DNA of 52,991 nucleotides from Clostridium senegalense JC122 (GTDB taxonomy: Bacteria; Bacillota; Clostridia; Clostridiales; Clostridiaceae). A model generated the notes under the pieces. That model was not told where the DNA came from, searched no databases, and saw only the letters and a list, made by a program, of their open reading frames with translations. Positions within the stretch are counted from its first letter, which is position 1. Every line of letters starts with the position of its first letter. The stretch covers positions 44,678 to 97,668 of the forward strand of contig NZ_HE611054.1 of assembly GCF_000285575.1 (NCBI RefSeq). Direction: 5' to 3'. Shown piece after piece: positions 19,020 through 28,147 of the stretch. The translations under genes and the position numbers were made by a program.

Positions 19020-19425
19020 TTAAAACACCTCTTTAAATAATCTATTTCTTAATATGAATAAGTTTTTATAAAATATGTATTAAATATTCATTACGTTATA
19101 TATTTAATATAAAATTAATGATATATCATTAATAATTATACTTCTCTTTTATTTAATTTTTATATATATAAATTTCAACTATTTAATTTTCTATTAATTT
19201 TGCATAAAATTTTTTAAGCAATAAATTGCTTTTAAATAAATTTGTAAAATATTATTTATATCCTTATTAATTATATTTTATATACTAATGTTTTGCAAAT
19301 AAAAGTGAATATTTTTATACTTTTATGTGAAAAAGTACACCTTTTTTTGCTAATTAATCCTCTTTTTTAACATAATTTGTTACACTTTTTTCTTTTTTTT
19401 GAATAAATTATACATTTTAAAGCAT
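19020..19425. other. AT-rich spacer between spoVG terminator and glmU
   Basis: No gene is visible. Several A/T homopolymers and short dyads (for example GATATATC near 19121) are present. The glmU-prs promoter should lie here but I cannot fix it. Confidence 0.45.
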
Positions 19426-19460
19426 AAAAAAATAAAAAGGAGTGTACTCCTTTTTATTTT
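19426..19460 (-). terminator. Terminator of spoVG
   Basis: A perfect palindrome AAAATAAAAAGGAGT / ACTCCTTTTTATTTT can act on either strand. Confidence 0.85.
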
Positions 19461-19470
19461 AAACTTCACT

Positions 19471-19758
19471 CTATTCTGAATCTGATTCTACTTTAGGTTC
19501 TTCTTGTATAACCCTTTCGTATTCAGTAAGAATAGCTGTTTGTATTTTTTCTCTTGTTTCTGTATTAATTGGGTGAGCTATATCCTTAAACTCTCCATCT
19601 GGAGTCTTTCTACTAGGCATAGCAATGAAATAACCATTTTGGCCTTCTATAACTTTAATGTCGTGTATAACAAACTCATTATCGAAAGTTATAGAAACTA
19701 TTGCTTTCATTTTTCCCTCTGTGGCAATTTTTCTTATTCTAACATCTGTAATTTGCAT
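19471..19758 (-). CDS. spoVG: SpoVG, site-specific DNA-binding regulator
   Basis: 95 aa, the usual size. It begins [20 protein letters not shown] and has [22 protein letters not shown], the SpoVG signature. It takes part in asymmetric septation and cortex formation and in wider gene control. GGAGGTGG lies 5 bases before the ATG at 19758; an in-frame codon at 19773 precedes it. It stands alone between two terminated spacers, upstream of glmU-prs as usual. Confidence 0.96.
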   Translation of the reverse strand: MQITDVRIRKIATEGKMKAIVSITFDNEFVIHDIKVIEGQNGYFIAMPSRKTPDGEFKDIAHPINTETREKIQTAILTEYERVIQEEPKVESDSE

Positions 19759-19994
19759 GAATTCCACCTCCAAGCTGTACTATAAGAGTATTATTCTCCA
19801 TATTTTTCAAATTTCCTTCTTTTTGTTGAATAATTTTTTATTTTCTGTATTTTCTATCTCTTATTCGAATTCTACTTATCTATATGCGAAAATTATCATC
19901 CATTCAATTACAATTAATTTATAAATCTACATTTGCCACTACAATAAATTCTTTTTAAAAACTTAATTTGATATAGGGTTTCAAATTAAGTTTT

Positions 19995-20073
19995 AAACTT
20001 ATTAATTTATCAAATGAGAAAACTCAAATTAATATTTTATCAATAACTAACAGATTATTTCAGTTAAGAGTTA
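19995..20073. repeat. R5 repeat module (copy 1)
   Basis: About 80 bases beginning TTAAACTTATTAATTTATC and ending CAGTTAAGAGTTAA. The reverse complement lies at 48208-48294 with roughly 90 % identity by eye. It is joined directly to the R1/R3 composite that follows. Confidence 0.75.
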
Positions 20074-20275
20074 AAAGTTGCAACGCTTCGCTAATTAAAA
20101 GTTAATAGTGAATAGTTAAGAGTTACGGTTATTATTACTCTCTTCGTTCCTAGTAATGCTAAACGTATTTTTTTATATAAATTTGCAATGCAAATTATAT
20201 TTATAGATTTAAAAGAAAGTGGTTGCCACTTTCTTCCTGAACCCTTAACTATTAATTCTTAACTCTTAACTACCT
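20061..20275. repeat. Composite intergenic repeat (R1 + R3), copy a
   Basis: Runs of AGTTAAGAGTTAA units are followed by the R1 hairpin (core 20130-20170, ATTACTC...TAGTAAT then AAACGTA). Next comes a shared AT stretch, then the R3 hairpin GAAAGTGG-TTG-CCACTTTC (20215-20233) and TTAACTCTTAACT units. It matches 38885-39060 almost base for base over about 130 bp. It is non-coding and lies between spoVG and purR. Confidence 0.85.
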
Positions 20276-20317
20276 AAAGCTGTGCTTGTTTTTTTAATAC
20301 AATAAAAATTTGTATTC

Positions 20318-21151
20318 CTATAAAGTACGCTTATCAGAAGGATTAACCATAGCTCTTCCCTCTTGGTTTATTCCATTAAATTCAATTATTGATATATAAT
20401 TATCCATTAGCTTTTCTTGGCCTTCTGAATTGTTATCTACTAACACTCCACACGCTAAAAGTTCACTATCAAATTCTGAAAGCAATTCTTTTATACCTTT
20501 GGCAGTTCCTCCACCTCTCATAAAATCATCTATAAATACACATTTACTATTTTTTTTCATTGCTTTTCTTGAAAGTGACATTGTTTGTATTCTCTTATTT
20601 GTTCCTGATATGTAATTTACATAAACACTTGCACCTTCTGTAACTTTATTTCTATTTCTTACTGTTACTAATTGAACTCCTAAATTTTTAGCAACTTCAT
20701 ATGCTAGTGGAATTCCTTTAGTTTCTATTGTTACAACATAATCAACGTCTAAATCCTTAAATATTGATGATAATATTTTTGCTGCTGGAACTATTATGTT
20801 TGGATTAAATATTAAATCAGTAACATATAAAAAGTCTCCAACCATAACTCTATCTTCTTCACTTGCTATTTCACAAAGTTTATTTTCAAATTTTTCTTTT
20901 TCTTCTTCTGATATGTCTACAGTAAATTTTATTCCTCCAGCTGCTCCTGAAACAGTTTCAACTTTACCTTCTGACAATTTTTCTAAAGTCTCTCTAACAA
21001 TAACTACGTCTTCACTAACTGTTGACTTTGCAGCATTAAACATTTCTGTAAATGTATTTAAGTTAACCACTTTATTTGGTGTTTCAGTTAAAACTTTAGT
21101 TATTCCTACTATTCTTTGGTTTCTACTAAACTTATCACAATCTCTTCCCAT
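20318..21151 (-). CDS. purR: Purine operon repressor PurR
   Basis: 277 aa. The N-terminal winged helix (about 1-72; RNQRIVGITKVLTETPNKVV) is followed by a phosphoribosyltransferase-fold domain with the PRPP-binding motif VFIDDFMRGGGTAKGI (about 205-220). It represses purine genes when PRPP is low. A modest AGGTAG site lies before the ATG. The repeat element begins soon after its stop. Confidence 0.95.
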   Translation of the reverse strand: MGRDCDKFSRNQRIVGITKVLTETPNKVVNLNTFTEMFNAAKSTVSEDVVIVRETLEKLSEGKVETVSGAAGGIKFTVDISEEEKEKFENKLCEIASEEDRVMVGDFLYVTDLIFNPNIIVPAAKILSSIFKDLDVDYVVTIETKGIPLAYEVAKNLGVQLVTVRNRNKVTEGASVYVNYISGTNKRIQTMSLSRKAMKKNSKCVFIDDFMRGGGTAKGIKELLSEFDSELLACGVLVDNNSEGQEKLMDNYISIIEFNGINQEGRAMVNPSDKRTL

Positions 21152-21204
21152 ATTTAACTACCTTTCTGAATAAGAATTTTAATAAATTTATATAAAAATC
21201 TATA

Positions 21205-21489
21205 CTACATCTCGAATAAAACTGATATGATTTCTTTCACCTTATCATTACATATATAATAATTAACTTCAAGACCATCTCTATTGCCTTTTATTATACC
21301 TGCAGATCTTAATTTTTGTAAATGTTGAGAAACTGTAGATTGAGGCAAATCCAGACAATTTTGCATGCAAGTTACATTTCTCTCACCTTGATCTAATAAC
21401 CCTTTAACTATACACAATCTAACTGGATGTGCTAGTGCTTTTAGTATATCTGCATACTCTACATACAATTCTTTTATATCCTTATTCAT
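21205..21489 (-). CDS. ArsR/SmtB-family transcription regulator
   Basis: 94 aa. It is a winged helix, with LKALAHPVRLCIVKGLL and the recognition helix LPQSTVSQHLQKLRSAGII. Cys residues in LCIVK, VTCMQNC and YYICN could form a metal or thiol switch; the effector cannot be named. Family members are derepressed by metals, sulfide or oxidants. It is co-oriented 53 bases upstream of purR, with no transporter next to it, so its target is unclear. Confidence 0.85.
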   Translation of the reverse strand: MNKDIKELYVEYADILKALAHPVRLCIVKGLLDQGERNVTCMQNCLDLPQSTVSQHLQKLRSAGIIKGNRDGLEVNYYICNDKVKEIISVLFEM

Positions 21490-21861
21490 AACATCAACAA
21501 CCTTTCTACCTATAATATAAACTTTTAAATAATATCTATATATTATAATCTTTAAATATAACCATCGTGCTACATCGATTTATAATTTCTAACCTAATAT
21601 AGTGAAATATTTACATGATTAAGTTACCTTTAAAGTAAATTTTAAGATTAAAATCTTTTATATAATACAATATTATCATATTTCCCTGTGTTTAGTCAGT
21701 ATTTATATATTTTTATCATCTTTCACTGAAAATAAACCTACTTTAATAAGTATAAAAGCTTAAACTTAAATATAAAGTTGTTCCCCAATCTATTTATTTA
21801 AGAAAGAACTTTTTAGGTTAAATAAAAAACAGGTGAAATATTTTAGGATGTTTATTATTTT
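21490..21861. other. AT-rich divergent spacer
   Basis: It lies between the minus-strand ArsR-type gene and the plus-strand 60-aa gene. No gene, repeat or clear operator is seen. Confidence 0.45.
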
Positions 21862-21891
21862 TGAATATTTGAGAAAACATTTGGAATAATA
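21862..21891 (+). promoter_or_regulatory. Candidate forespore (sigma-F/G) promoter
   Basis: TGAATA (21862-21867), 17-base spacer, AATAATA (21885-21891). This is near the sigma-G consensus and sits 33 bases before the 60-aa gene. Confidence 0.4.
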
Positions 21892-21924
21892 AATATAACA
21901 TTTATTTCTTTAAGAGGTGGTAAC

Positions 21925-22107
21925 ATGAAAAAAATTTTTACTGAAGAAGATTTGAAAAATGCTTATAATCTTGGAAAACAACAAGGTGCATTAGAATCTA
22001 ATAATTTAAACAATAGTTCTAGAACAGACGAGTTTTCTTCTCAACTACCAATGGATAACTCAATTGTAAAATCCGTTGAAACAGACTCTCTTATTAGATT
22101 AAGATAA
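21925..22107 (+). CDS. Small hydrophilic protein of unknown function
   Basis: 60 aa beginning MKKIFTEEDLKNAYNLGKQQ, Asn/Ser-rich in the middle and ending SLIRLR. No membrane segment or known domain is visible. It is a real gene by its signals: AGAGGTGG 4 bases before the ATG, a terminator right after the stop, and a sigma-G-like promoter upstream. It may therefore be a forespore product, which is inference only. Confidence 0.7.
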   Translation: MKKIFTEEDLKNAYNLGKQQGALESNNLNNSSRTDEFSSQLPMDNSIVKSVETDSLIRLR

Positions 22108-22141
22108 ATAAAAGGCTTAGATATTTCTAAGCCTTTTATTT
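22106..22141 (+). terminator. Terminator of the 60-aa gene
   Basis: The hairpin AAATAAAAGGCTTAG...CTAAGCCTTTTATTT lies at the stop codon. Confidence 0.85.
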
Positions 22142-22149
22142 ATGTAGTT

Positions 22150-22480
22150 ATAAAGCTTTGCTAGTTAAGAGTTCAGAGTGAATAGTTAACAGTTGTGGTT
22201 ATTACTACTCACTTCGTTCCTAGTAATGCTAAACGTACTCTTAATCCTAGTCCTTCTAACAAAATCTAAGTAAGCAATAAACTATGGTCTTGGCTCCATC
22301 ACAAATGGGACAGGCACGGTAAATTTATTTACTTCGCTTAAAATTAGATGCTCTCCTAACTTTATACTTATATCTAAAAGTTCAAAGCCAGTCCCAAACC
22401 TCTTTTCAAAGAAACTGGTAATCCAGTTTCCTCCATCATTGTCAATTGTCCATTGTCAAATGTCAATTCTCTATTGTCAA
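22150..22480. repeat. Composite intergenic repeat, copy b (R1 + type I arm + R3 + R4)
   Basis: The order is AGTTAAGAG units, R1 hairpin core (22196-22240), a linker ending AAGTAAGCAAT, and the type I left arm CCATCACAAATGGGACAGGC (22296-22315). It continues with AAAGCCAGTCCC, the R3 hairpin GAAACTGG...CCAGTTTC (22411-22430), then tandem ATTGTCAA-type units (R4). It has a left arm but no right arm, so it is a truncated element. It fills the space up to the methyltransferase stop. Confidence 0.85.
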
Positions 22481-23659
22481 TTATATAACTTGGAAAATAA
22501 AGAATTTTAAGTAGTAAGATTCTTCATCTGCTGTCCATAATATAGGATGGTCTGGAGCTTGTGTTTTAAATTCAACTTGTCTTAATAATCTACCTGCATC
22601 CCTTGCAGCTTCATATATAGCTTCTTTGAACGATTGTGGATCCATAAAATGAGAACAAGAAGCTGTTACTAAATATCCACCTTTTTTAACAAGTTTTATA
22701 CCTCTAAAGTTTATTTTCTTATATCCTTTTTTAGCATTTCTTATAGTTTCTCTTGCCTTTGTAAATGCTGGCGGGTCAAGTATAACTACATCATACTCTT
22801 TTTTCTCATAGTTAAGTTCTTTTAAAATTTCAAAAGCATCATGACATTCAAATTTAACTGTATCTTCAAGATTGTTAAGTTCTGCATTTTTTCTACAAAA
22901 ATCTACTGCATGCTGAGATATATCTATTCCTAGAACACTCTTAGCTCCTGCAATTCCTGCATTTAACGCAAAAGACCCTGTATGTGTAAATACATCTATT
23001 ACATCTGCATCTTTACATATTTTATGTATTGCTTTTCTATTTTCTTTTTGGTCTAAGAAAAATCCTGTTTTTTGACCATTTTCTATATCAACATTATATT
23101 TAACACCATTTTCTTCTATAGTTATCATAGTTTCAAAAGGCTCAGTTAAAAAACCTTTTTTAAGTTCCATACCCTCTTTTAACCTTACTTGCGCATCACT
23201 TCTCTCATAAACACCTCTTGCACCATACTCTTCTACAAGTATATCTACAATAATTTGTTTATATTGATCAATACCTAATGCTAATGATTGTATAACATAT
23301 ACATCTTCAAATTTATCTATTACTATACCTGGAAGAAAATCAGCCTCTCCGAATATAAATCTACAAGAAGATGTATCAATAACCTTTTTTCTATATTCCC
23401 AAGCATCTTTTAATCTTTTTCTAAAAAATTCTTTATCAATCTCTTCATTTATATCTCTTGTCATTATTCTTATAGATATTTGAGATGCATCATTTATGTA
23501 TCCTTTACCTATAAACTTATCTTCCGCTGTATAAACTTCAACTATATCACCATTTGTATATTCACCATCATAACCTTGTATTTCTGTTGAAAAAACCCAT
23601 GGATGACCACTTAATGTTCTTTTTCCTCTACCCTTGTCTAAATAAAACTTACAAGCCAT
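22481..23659 (-). CDS. Class I SAM-dependent rRNA methyltransferase, RlmI-like
   Basis: About 392 aa. An N-terminal PUA RNA-binding domain (KGRGKRTLSGHPWVFSTEI, about 8-85) precedes a Rossmann methyltransferase domain. That domain has DVFTHTGSFALNAGIAGA for SAM binding, the catalytic-type motif VVILDPPAFTK, and a conserved ASCSHFM Cys. Relatives methylate C5 of a 23S rRNA cytosine; the exact target here is inferred. The ATG at 23659 gives the family start; a GTG 18 bases upstream is also possible. Confidence 0.88.
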   Translation of the reverse strand: MACKFYLDKGRGKRTLSGHPWVFSTEIQGYDGEYTNGDIVEVYTAEDKFIGKGYINDASQISIRIMTRDINEEIDKEFFRKRLKDAWEYRKKVIDTSSCRFIFGEADFLPGIVIDKFEDVYVIQSLALGIDQYKQIIVDILVEEYGARGVYERSDAQVRLKEGMELKKGFLTEPFETMITIEENGVKYNVDIENGQKTGFFLDQKENRKAIHKICKDADVIDVFTHTGSFALNAGIAGAKSVLGIDISQHAVDFCRKNAELNNLEDTVKFECHDAFEILKELNYEKKEYDVVILDPPAFTKARETIRNAKKGYKKINFRGIKLVKKGGYLVTASCSHFMDPQSFKEAIYEAARDAGRLLRQVEFKTQAPDHPILWTADEESYYLKFFIFQVI

Positions 23660-23850
23660 TCTATTGATTGTCACCAAAAATTATAAGAATTAAATTCTTT
23701 AGTATTTTATAATTTAATCTTTGCAATGTTCTTTGTTTCTGGCAACATCCTCCCTTTTTTAGTTTATTTTTTGAACACTGTCTTTAGTTTCTTACATATT
23801 TTATTGTTTATTTTTTTACATTATGATTATATTGTACAGCACAGTTTCAT

Positions 23851-23885
23851 GCAAGAATACTGGTCTATTATTTATTTGATTATGC
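23851..23885. repeat. 35-bp palindromic element, copy downstream of clcF
   Basis: It starts GCAAGAATACTGG and ends TTTGATTATGC, with outer GCA/TGC pairing. Copies: 25347-25381 (inverted), 28441-28475, 34642-34675 and part at 4315-4338. Two copies flank the fluoride exporter in opposite orientation. Confidence 0.65.
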
Positions 23886-23909
23886 CTAAATTAAGATAGA
23901 TTTTAAAAT

Positions 23910-25148
23910 CTATTTTAAAATTTCTTCTATGCTGTACCCTTTATCTTTTAAGTATTTGCTTTTTTTAGGAGTCTCTATTACTTGAGCTCCATAAATACTA
24001 TTATGTTCGCCTATATAGTAACTTATTAGTACACTTATAATATAGTATGGTATTGCCCTATCACCAAACATTTCAATTCCAAGCATTATTGTTGCTATTG
24101 GTGTATTAGTTGCACTACCAAAAACACAGATTAAACCAAGTGCAGCTAATAATGATGGTTCTATATGCGCTATTTGTCCAATTGCACCACCTAAAGATGC
24201 CCCTATATCAAATAAAGGAGTTACTTCTCCCCCCTGAAATCCAGATGCTAATGTTAGTACAGTAAGTATAAATTTCTTAACAGAATCACCTATTGAACTG
24301 GTACCATTAAAGCCTGCATCTATTAACCAAGTACTTAATCCTCCATATTCATAAAAATTAAATATTACTATTATAATAAGAACAATAAAAGATGATATTA
24401 ATGCTCTAAGTAAATAATTCTTTATTTTACTAGAGTACATTTTCTTTAAGAATTTTATACTTCTAGAGAATAGTTTACCTACAATTCCAAAAATGCAAGC
24501 TGAAATTATAGTTATAATTAATGTATATATAGTTATATTGGGAACTGAAATTATAGAGTGTATAGAGTGTTTTATTCCAAAAAAACTTGTTACATAATCT
24601 GCAACATACGCACCTATAAAACAAGGAAATATAGACTCATAACTTAGTTTACCAATAAAACAAACTTCAACTCCAAAGAATGTCCCAGCAAGTGGAGTTC
24701 CAAATACAGAACCAAAAGCAGAACTGATTCCTACCATTATTAAGGTTTTTTTATCTTTTCCCTCTAGTTTAAATATATTAGCTAATTTATTAGTTACGGT
24801 CCCTCCTATTTGAACTGCTGTTCCCTCTCTTCCTGCAGAACCACCTACAAGATGTGTTAAAACTGTAAATATAAATGTTAAAAATGCCATTCTTAATGGT
24901 ACTTTAGTTTCCTTATGAGTGCTTTCAATAATAAGGTTGTTTCCTCTTTGAGAGCCTTTGCCATAATTATTATATATAAATGCTGTTGCTACACCAATGA
25001 GCGGAATTAAATAAAATAATTGATAATGACTCATACGAAAATTAGTAACATACTCTAAAGACTGCAGAAAAATAGCAGACGCACATCCCATAATTACTGC
25101 TGTTAAAATTATAAGGGTAAATAATTTTATATGTCTTTTAAATTCCAT
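23910..25148 (-). CDS. CLC-F type fluoride/proton antiporter
   Basis: 412 aa CLC-family membrane protein with about 10 membrane segments. The anion-selectivity segments are those of the fluoride clade: GNNLI (residues 69-73, where chloride CLCs have GSGIP) and GREGT (106-110, with gating Glu108). Such proteins expel fluoride in exchange for protons. The leader contains a fluoride riboswitch, which independently supports fluoride rather than chloride. AAGGAG lies 11 bases before the ATG. It is transcribed alone. Confidence 0.92.
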   Translation of the reverse strand: MEFKRHIKLFTLIILTAVIMGCASAIFLQSLEYVTNFRMSHYQLFYLIPLIGVATAFIYNNYGKGSQRGNNLIIESTHKETKVPLRMAFLTFIFTVLTHLVGGSAGREGTAVQIGGTVTNKLANIFKLEGKDKKTLIMVGISSAFGSVFGTPLAGTFFGVEVCFIGKLSYESIFPCFIGAYVADYVTSFFGIKHSIHSIISVPNITIYTLIITIISACIFGIVGKLFSRSIKFLKKMYSSKIKNYLLRALISSFIVLIIIVIFNFYEYGGLSTWLIDAGFNGTSSIGDSVKKFILTVLTLASGFQGGEVTPLFDIGASLGGAIGQIAHIEPSLLAALGLICVFGSATNTPIATIMLGIEMFGDRAIPYYIISVLISYYIGEHNSIYGAQVIETPKKSKYLKDKGYSIEEILK

Positions 25149-25245
25149 GAAAATTTTATCTCCTTTCTATATTTATGTTTTCCAAAGTTATAAATAAACA
25201 AACTCCTATTTAACTTTATTCAAAAACTTTAAAGTTTTTGAAAGT

Positions 25246-25294
25246 AAAAAAGACTAATGAATCTACGACAAAAAAATCATAGAAGTCATTAGTC
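25246..25294 (-). terminator. Riboswitch expression platform: intrinsic terminator
   Basis: On the minus strand, the arms GACTAATGA...TCATTAGTC are followed by six T, upstream of the clcF start. The 5' arm is the 3' part of the aptamer (CTAATGACTTCTA), so folding of the aptamer and of the terminator exclude each other. Confidence 0.85.
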
Positions 25295-25340
25295 TGTAAA
25301 GACGGTTTAGAATATTCATGGGAGAACTTCATTCCCAGTT
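25277..25340 (-). promoter_or_regulatory. Fluoride riboswitch (crcB motif) aptamer
   Basis: Read on the minus strand: GGGAATGAAGTTCTCCC, a short linker with AAAC, a small stem GTC-TTTAC-AGAC, then CTAATGACTTCTA. This follows the crcB-motif order known from Bacillus (GGNGATGGAGTTC-NCC ... AAAC ... GCTAATGACTCCTAC). The terminator overlaps the 3' part and the downstream gene is of the fluoride-exporter clade. The expected logic is that fluoride binding prevents termination. Confidence 0.88.
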
Positions 25341-25346
25341 AATAAG

Positions 25347-25381
25347 GCATAATCAAAGGAATACTAGGTTAGTATTCTTGC
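25347..25381. repeat. 35-bp palindromic element, copy in the clcF leader
   Basis: The inverted copy of the element at 23851. It contains the internal hairpin GAATACT-AGGTT-AGTATTC and lies 7 bases upstream of the riboswitch aptamer. Confidence 0.65.
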
Positions 25382-25605
25382 CTATTTAATTTCTTATTTA
25401 TTTTTACATTCATAAATATATCATAATAGCACCTATTTTTCAATTATGCATAACCCTATTTTATTTATATTCCACAAAATTCTTTTGACATAATATAATA
25501 TAATCATTTAAACTATAAGTCGTATGAAATAAAATAGTAGACTAAGATTATAACATAATTTGAAATTAATTATAAATTATATATACATATTAAAGGAGAT
25601 TGAAG

Positions 25606-27162
25606 ATGAGTATTCTTACGGTAAAAAATATGAATCACGGATTCGGAGATAGAGCTATATTTGAAGATGTTTCTTTTAGACTTTTAAAAGGTGAACACGT
25701 TGGACTTATTGGTGCTAACGGTGAAGGTAAATCTACTTTCATGAACATAATTACAGGTAAATTAATGCCTGATGAAGGAAAAATTGAATGGTCAAACAGA
25801 GTGAGAGTTGGTTACATGGATCAACACGCACAACTTCAAAAAGGCGAAAGCATAAGAGACGTTTTAAGAGGCGCTTTTAAATATCTATTTGATTTAGAAA
25901 CTGAAATGTTAGCAATAACTGATAAAATGGCAGAGGCTACCCCTGAAGAACTTGAAAAATTACTTGAAGATATGGGAACTATTCAAGACCTATTAGATAA
26001 CAATGGTTTCTATGTTATAGATGCTAAAGTTGAAGAAGTGGCAAGAGGATTAGGTCTTAATGATGTAGGCCTTGATAAAGATGTTACTGATTTAAGTGGT
26101 GGTCAAAGAACTAAAGTTTTACTTGCAAAACTGCTTCTTGAAAACCCAGACATATTACTTCTTGATGAGCCTACTAACTATTTAGATGAAGTACATATAG
26201 AATGGCTTAAGCGTTATCTACAAAACTATGAAAATGCATTTATATTAATATCACATGATATTTCATTCTTAAATTCAGTAATAAACCTTGTTTATCATGT
26301 TGATAATAGACAGTTAAATAGATATGTTGGAAGTTATGATGATTTCCAAAGAATATATGAAGCTAGAAAGAAACAATTAGAGCAAGCTTACGAAAGACAA
26401 CAAGCTGAAATTGCTAAACTAGAAGATTTCGTTGCAAGAAATAAAGCTAACGTTGCTACAACTGGTATGGCTAAAGCAAGACAAAAGAAACTTGATAAAA
26501 TAGATAGAATTGAACTTGCACAAGAAAAACCAAAACCAACATTCAATTTTAAAGAAGCTAGAACTTCTGGAAAAATGATATTTGAAACTAAAGATTTAGT
26601 TATAGGTTATGGTTCACCTCTATCTAAACCACTAAATTTATATTTAGAAAGAGGTAAAAAAGTTGCTCTTGTTGGCGCTAATGGACTTGGAAAAACTACA
26701 CTTTTAAAAAGCCTTATGGGTGAAATAAGAGCATTAAGTGGAGAAGTTGAACTTGGTGACTATCAATATATAGGCTACTTTGAACAAGAAATAAAAGATG
26801 CAAATTACAACACTTGTATAGAAGAATTTTGGCAAGACTTCCCTGGATATACTCAGTATGAAGTTCGTTCTGCCCTTGCAAAATGTGGACTTACAACAAA
26901 ACACATAGAAAGCAAGATAATGGTTCTATCAGGAGGAGAAGCAGCAAAAGTTAGACTTTGTAAAATACTAAACAGAGAAACTAACATACTAATCCTTGAC
27001 GAGCCTACAAACCACTTAGATGTAGATGCTAAAGAAGAATTAAAAAGAGCATTAAAAGCATACAAAGGAACAATCCTAATGGTATGCCACGAACCAGAAT
27101 TCTACCAAGACATAGTAACAGATATCTGGAATTGTGAAGAATGGACAACTAAAATAGTATAA
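25606..27162 (+). CDS. ABC-F family ATPase (YfmM-like)
   Basis: 518 aa with two ABC domains and no membrane segments. Domain 1 has GANGEGKST, LSGGQRTKV and LLLDEPTNYLD; domain 2 has GANGLGKTT, LSGGEAAKV and LILDEPTNHLD. A basic/Glu-rich linker lies between them (about 240-310). ABC-F proteins act on ribosomes, resolving stalls or protecting against antibiotics. The sequence most resembles housekeeping YfmM of Bacillus. The ATG at 25606 has AAGGAG 7 bases upstream; a TTG at 25600 is rejected. Confidence 0.92.
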   Translation: MSILTVKNMNHGFGDRAIFEDVSFRLLKGEHVGLIGANGEGKSTFMNIITGKLMPDEGKIEWSNRVRVGYMDQHAQLQKGESIRDVLRGAFKYLFDLETEMLAITDKMAEATPEELEKLLEDMGTIQDLLDNNGFYVIDAKVEEVARGLGLNDVGLDKDVTDLSGGQRTKVLLAKLLLENPDILLLDEPTNYLDEVHIEWLKRYLQNYENAFILISHDISFLNSVINLVYHVDNRQLNRYVGSYDDFQRIYEARKKQLEQAYERQQAEIAKLEDFVARNKANVATTGMAKARQKKLDKIDRIELAQEKPKPTFNFKEARTSGKMIFETKDLVIGYGSPLSKPLNLYLERGKKVALVGANGLGKTTLLKSLMGEIRALSGEVELGDYQYIGYFEQEIKDANYNTCIEEFWQDFPGYTQYEVRSALAKCGLTTKHIESKIMVLSGGEAAKVRLCKILNRETNILILDEPTNHLDVDAKEELKRALKAYKGTILMVCHEPEFYQDIVTDIWNCEEWTTKIV

Positions 27163-27172
27163 TGAAATTAAG

Positions 27173-27222
27173 GAGCTATTGTAAAACCAACTAAAGGTTA
27201 GATGAGCAATAGCTCTTTTTTT
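27173..27222 (+). terminator. Terminator of the ABC-F gene
   Basis: The arms GAGCTATT/AATAGCTC, with an inner AACCAACTAAAGGTT stem, are followed by a T run. Confidence 0.85.
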
Positions 27223-27503
27223 ATGTATAAATCGCTTAATATACCATTAATGATGGAAAATATTCTTATAAATAAATTGAAGAGATATAAAATATATTTA
27301 AGAATACATTAATAAGAGAAATGAGAAAAAGAAAATATCAGTAAGAATTTCTAATAGGGGTATCATAGGCAAAATGCTTAATTTTAACTTCAAAATATGT
27401 GAAATTAGAACAATAAATACCAAATATTGATAGACTTGGACAAGAGAAATATGTATAATTAAGGAGATTGAATTATATATATTTTTAGTAGGAGGAAATT
27501 TTA

Positions 27504-28082
27504 ATGGGTAAAATGATACAATGTAAAGATTGTTCTAAAGAAATATCATCTAGTGCAAAGTTTTGTCCAAGTTGTGGAGCAAAAAACAAAAAACCATTTT
27601 ATAAAAAAGTGTGGTTTTGGTTATTCACGGTAATCATTATTGGAATTATGGGTAATGCAGTTTCAAATGATTCAAAATTAAATACTGGAAATAAACAGGA
27701 AGTTAGTCAGAATCAAAAAACAGAAGAAAATGCCCCAGTAAAAGAAAATGCTCCAGTAAAGGAAAAAGCAGAAGATGTTCCAACAGAATATAAGTCTGCA
27801 TTAAAAAAAGCCAAAGTATATAGCGATAATATGAGTATGTCCAAAGTTGGATTGTATGATCAACTAACATCAGAATATGGAGAAAAATTTACAGCAGAGG
27901 CAGCTCAGTATGCTATAGATAATATAAATGCAGATTGGAATAAAAATGCACTAAATAAAGCAAAAATATATCAAAAAGATATGGCAATGTCACCAAGTGC
28001 AATTTATGACCAATTAATATCAGAATATGGTGAGAAATTTACACCAGAAGAAGCACAATATGCTATAGACAATCTGGAATAA
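27504..28082 (+). CDS. Zinc-ribbon membrane protein with two Ltp-type repeats
   Basis: 192 aa. The N-terminal zinc ribbon (CKDCSKEISSSAKFCPSCG, residues 7-25) is followed by one membrane segment (about 33-52) and a Lys/Glu/Pro linker with tandem APVKEN units. Two ~48-residue repeats end the protein, each with ALxKAKxYxxxMxMS...YDQLxSEYGEKFTxExAQYAIDN. These repeats are the Ltp/host-cell-surface lipoprotein family. A phage-borne relative (Ltp of TP-J34) blocks superinfection. The role here is unknown. AGGAGG lies 8 bases before the ATG. The topology suggests repeats outside and the ribbon inside. Confidence 0.82.
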   Translation: MGKMIQCKDCSKEISSSAKFCPSCGAKNKKPFYKKVWFWLFTVIIIGIMGNAVSNDSKLNTGNKQEVSQNQKTEENAPVKENAPVKEKAEDVPTEYKSALKKAKVYSDNMSMSKVGLYDQLTSEYGEKFTAEAAQYAIDNINADWNKNALNKAKIYQKDMAMSPSAIYDQLISEYGEKFTPEEAQYAIDNLE

Positions 28083-28115
28083 TATATTCCTTATAAATAT
28101 AAAAAAGCAAATTTA

Positions 28116-28147
28116 AGCATCTAGTATAAAATTAGGTGCTTTTTCTT
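28116..28147 (+). terminator. Terminator of the Ltp-repeat gene
   Basis: The imperfect hairpin AGCATCTA...TAGGTGCT is followed by TTTTTCTTT. Confidence 0.7.

Noticed and set aside
23910-25148. The CLC protein as a chloride channel or EriC
   Set aside because: The selectivity segments (GNNLI, GREGT) and the fluoride riboswitch in the leader point to the fluoride clade instead.
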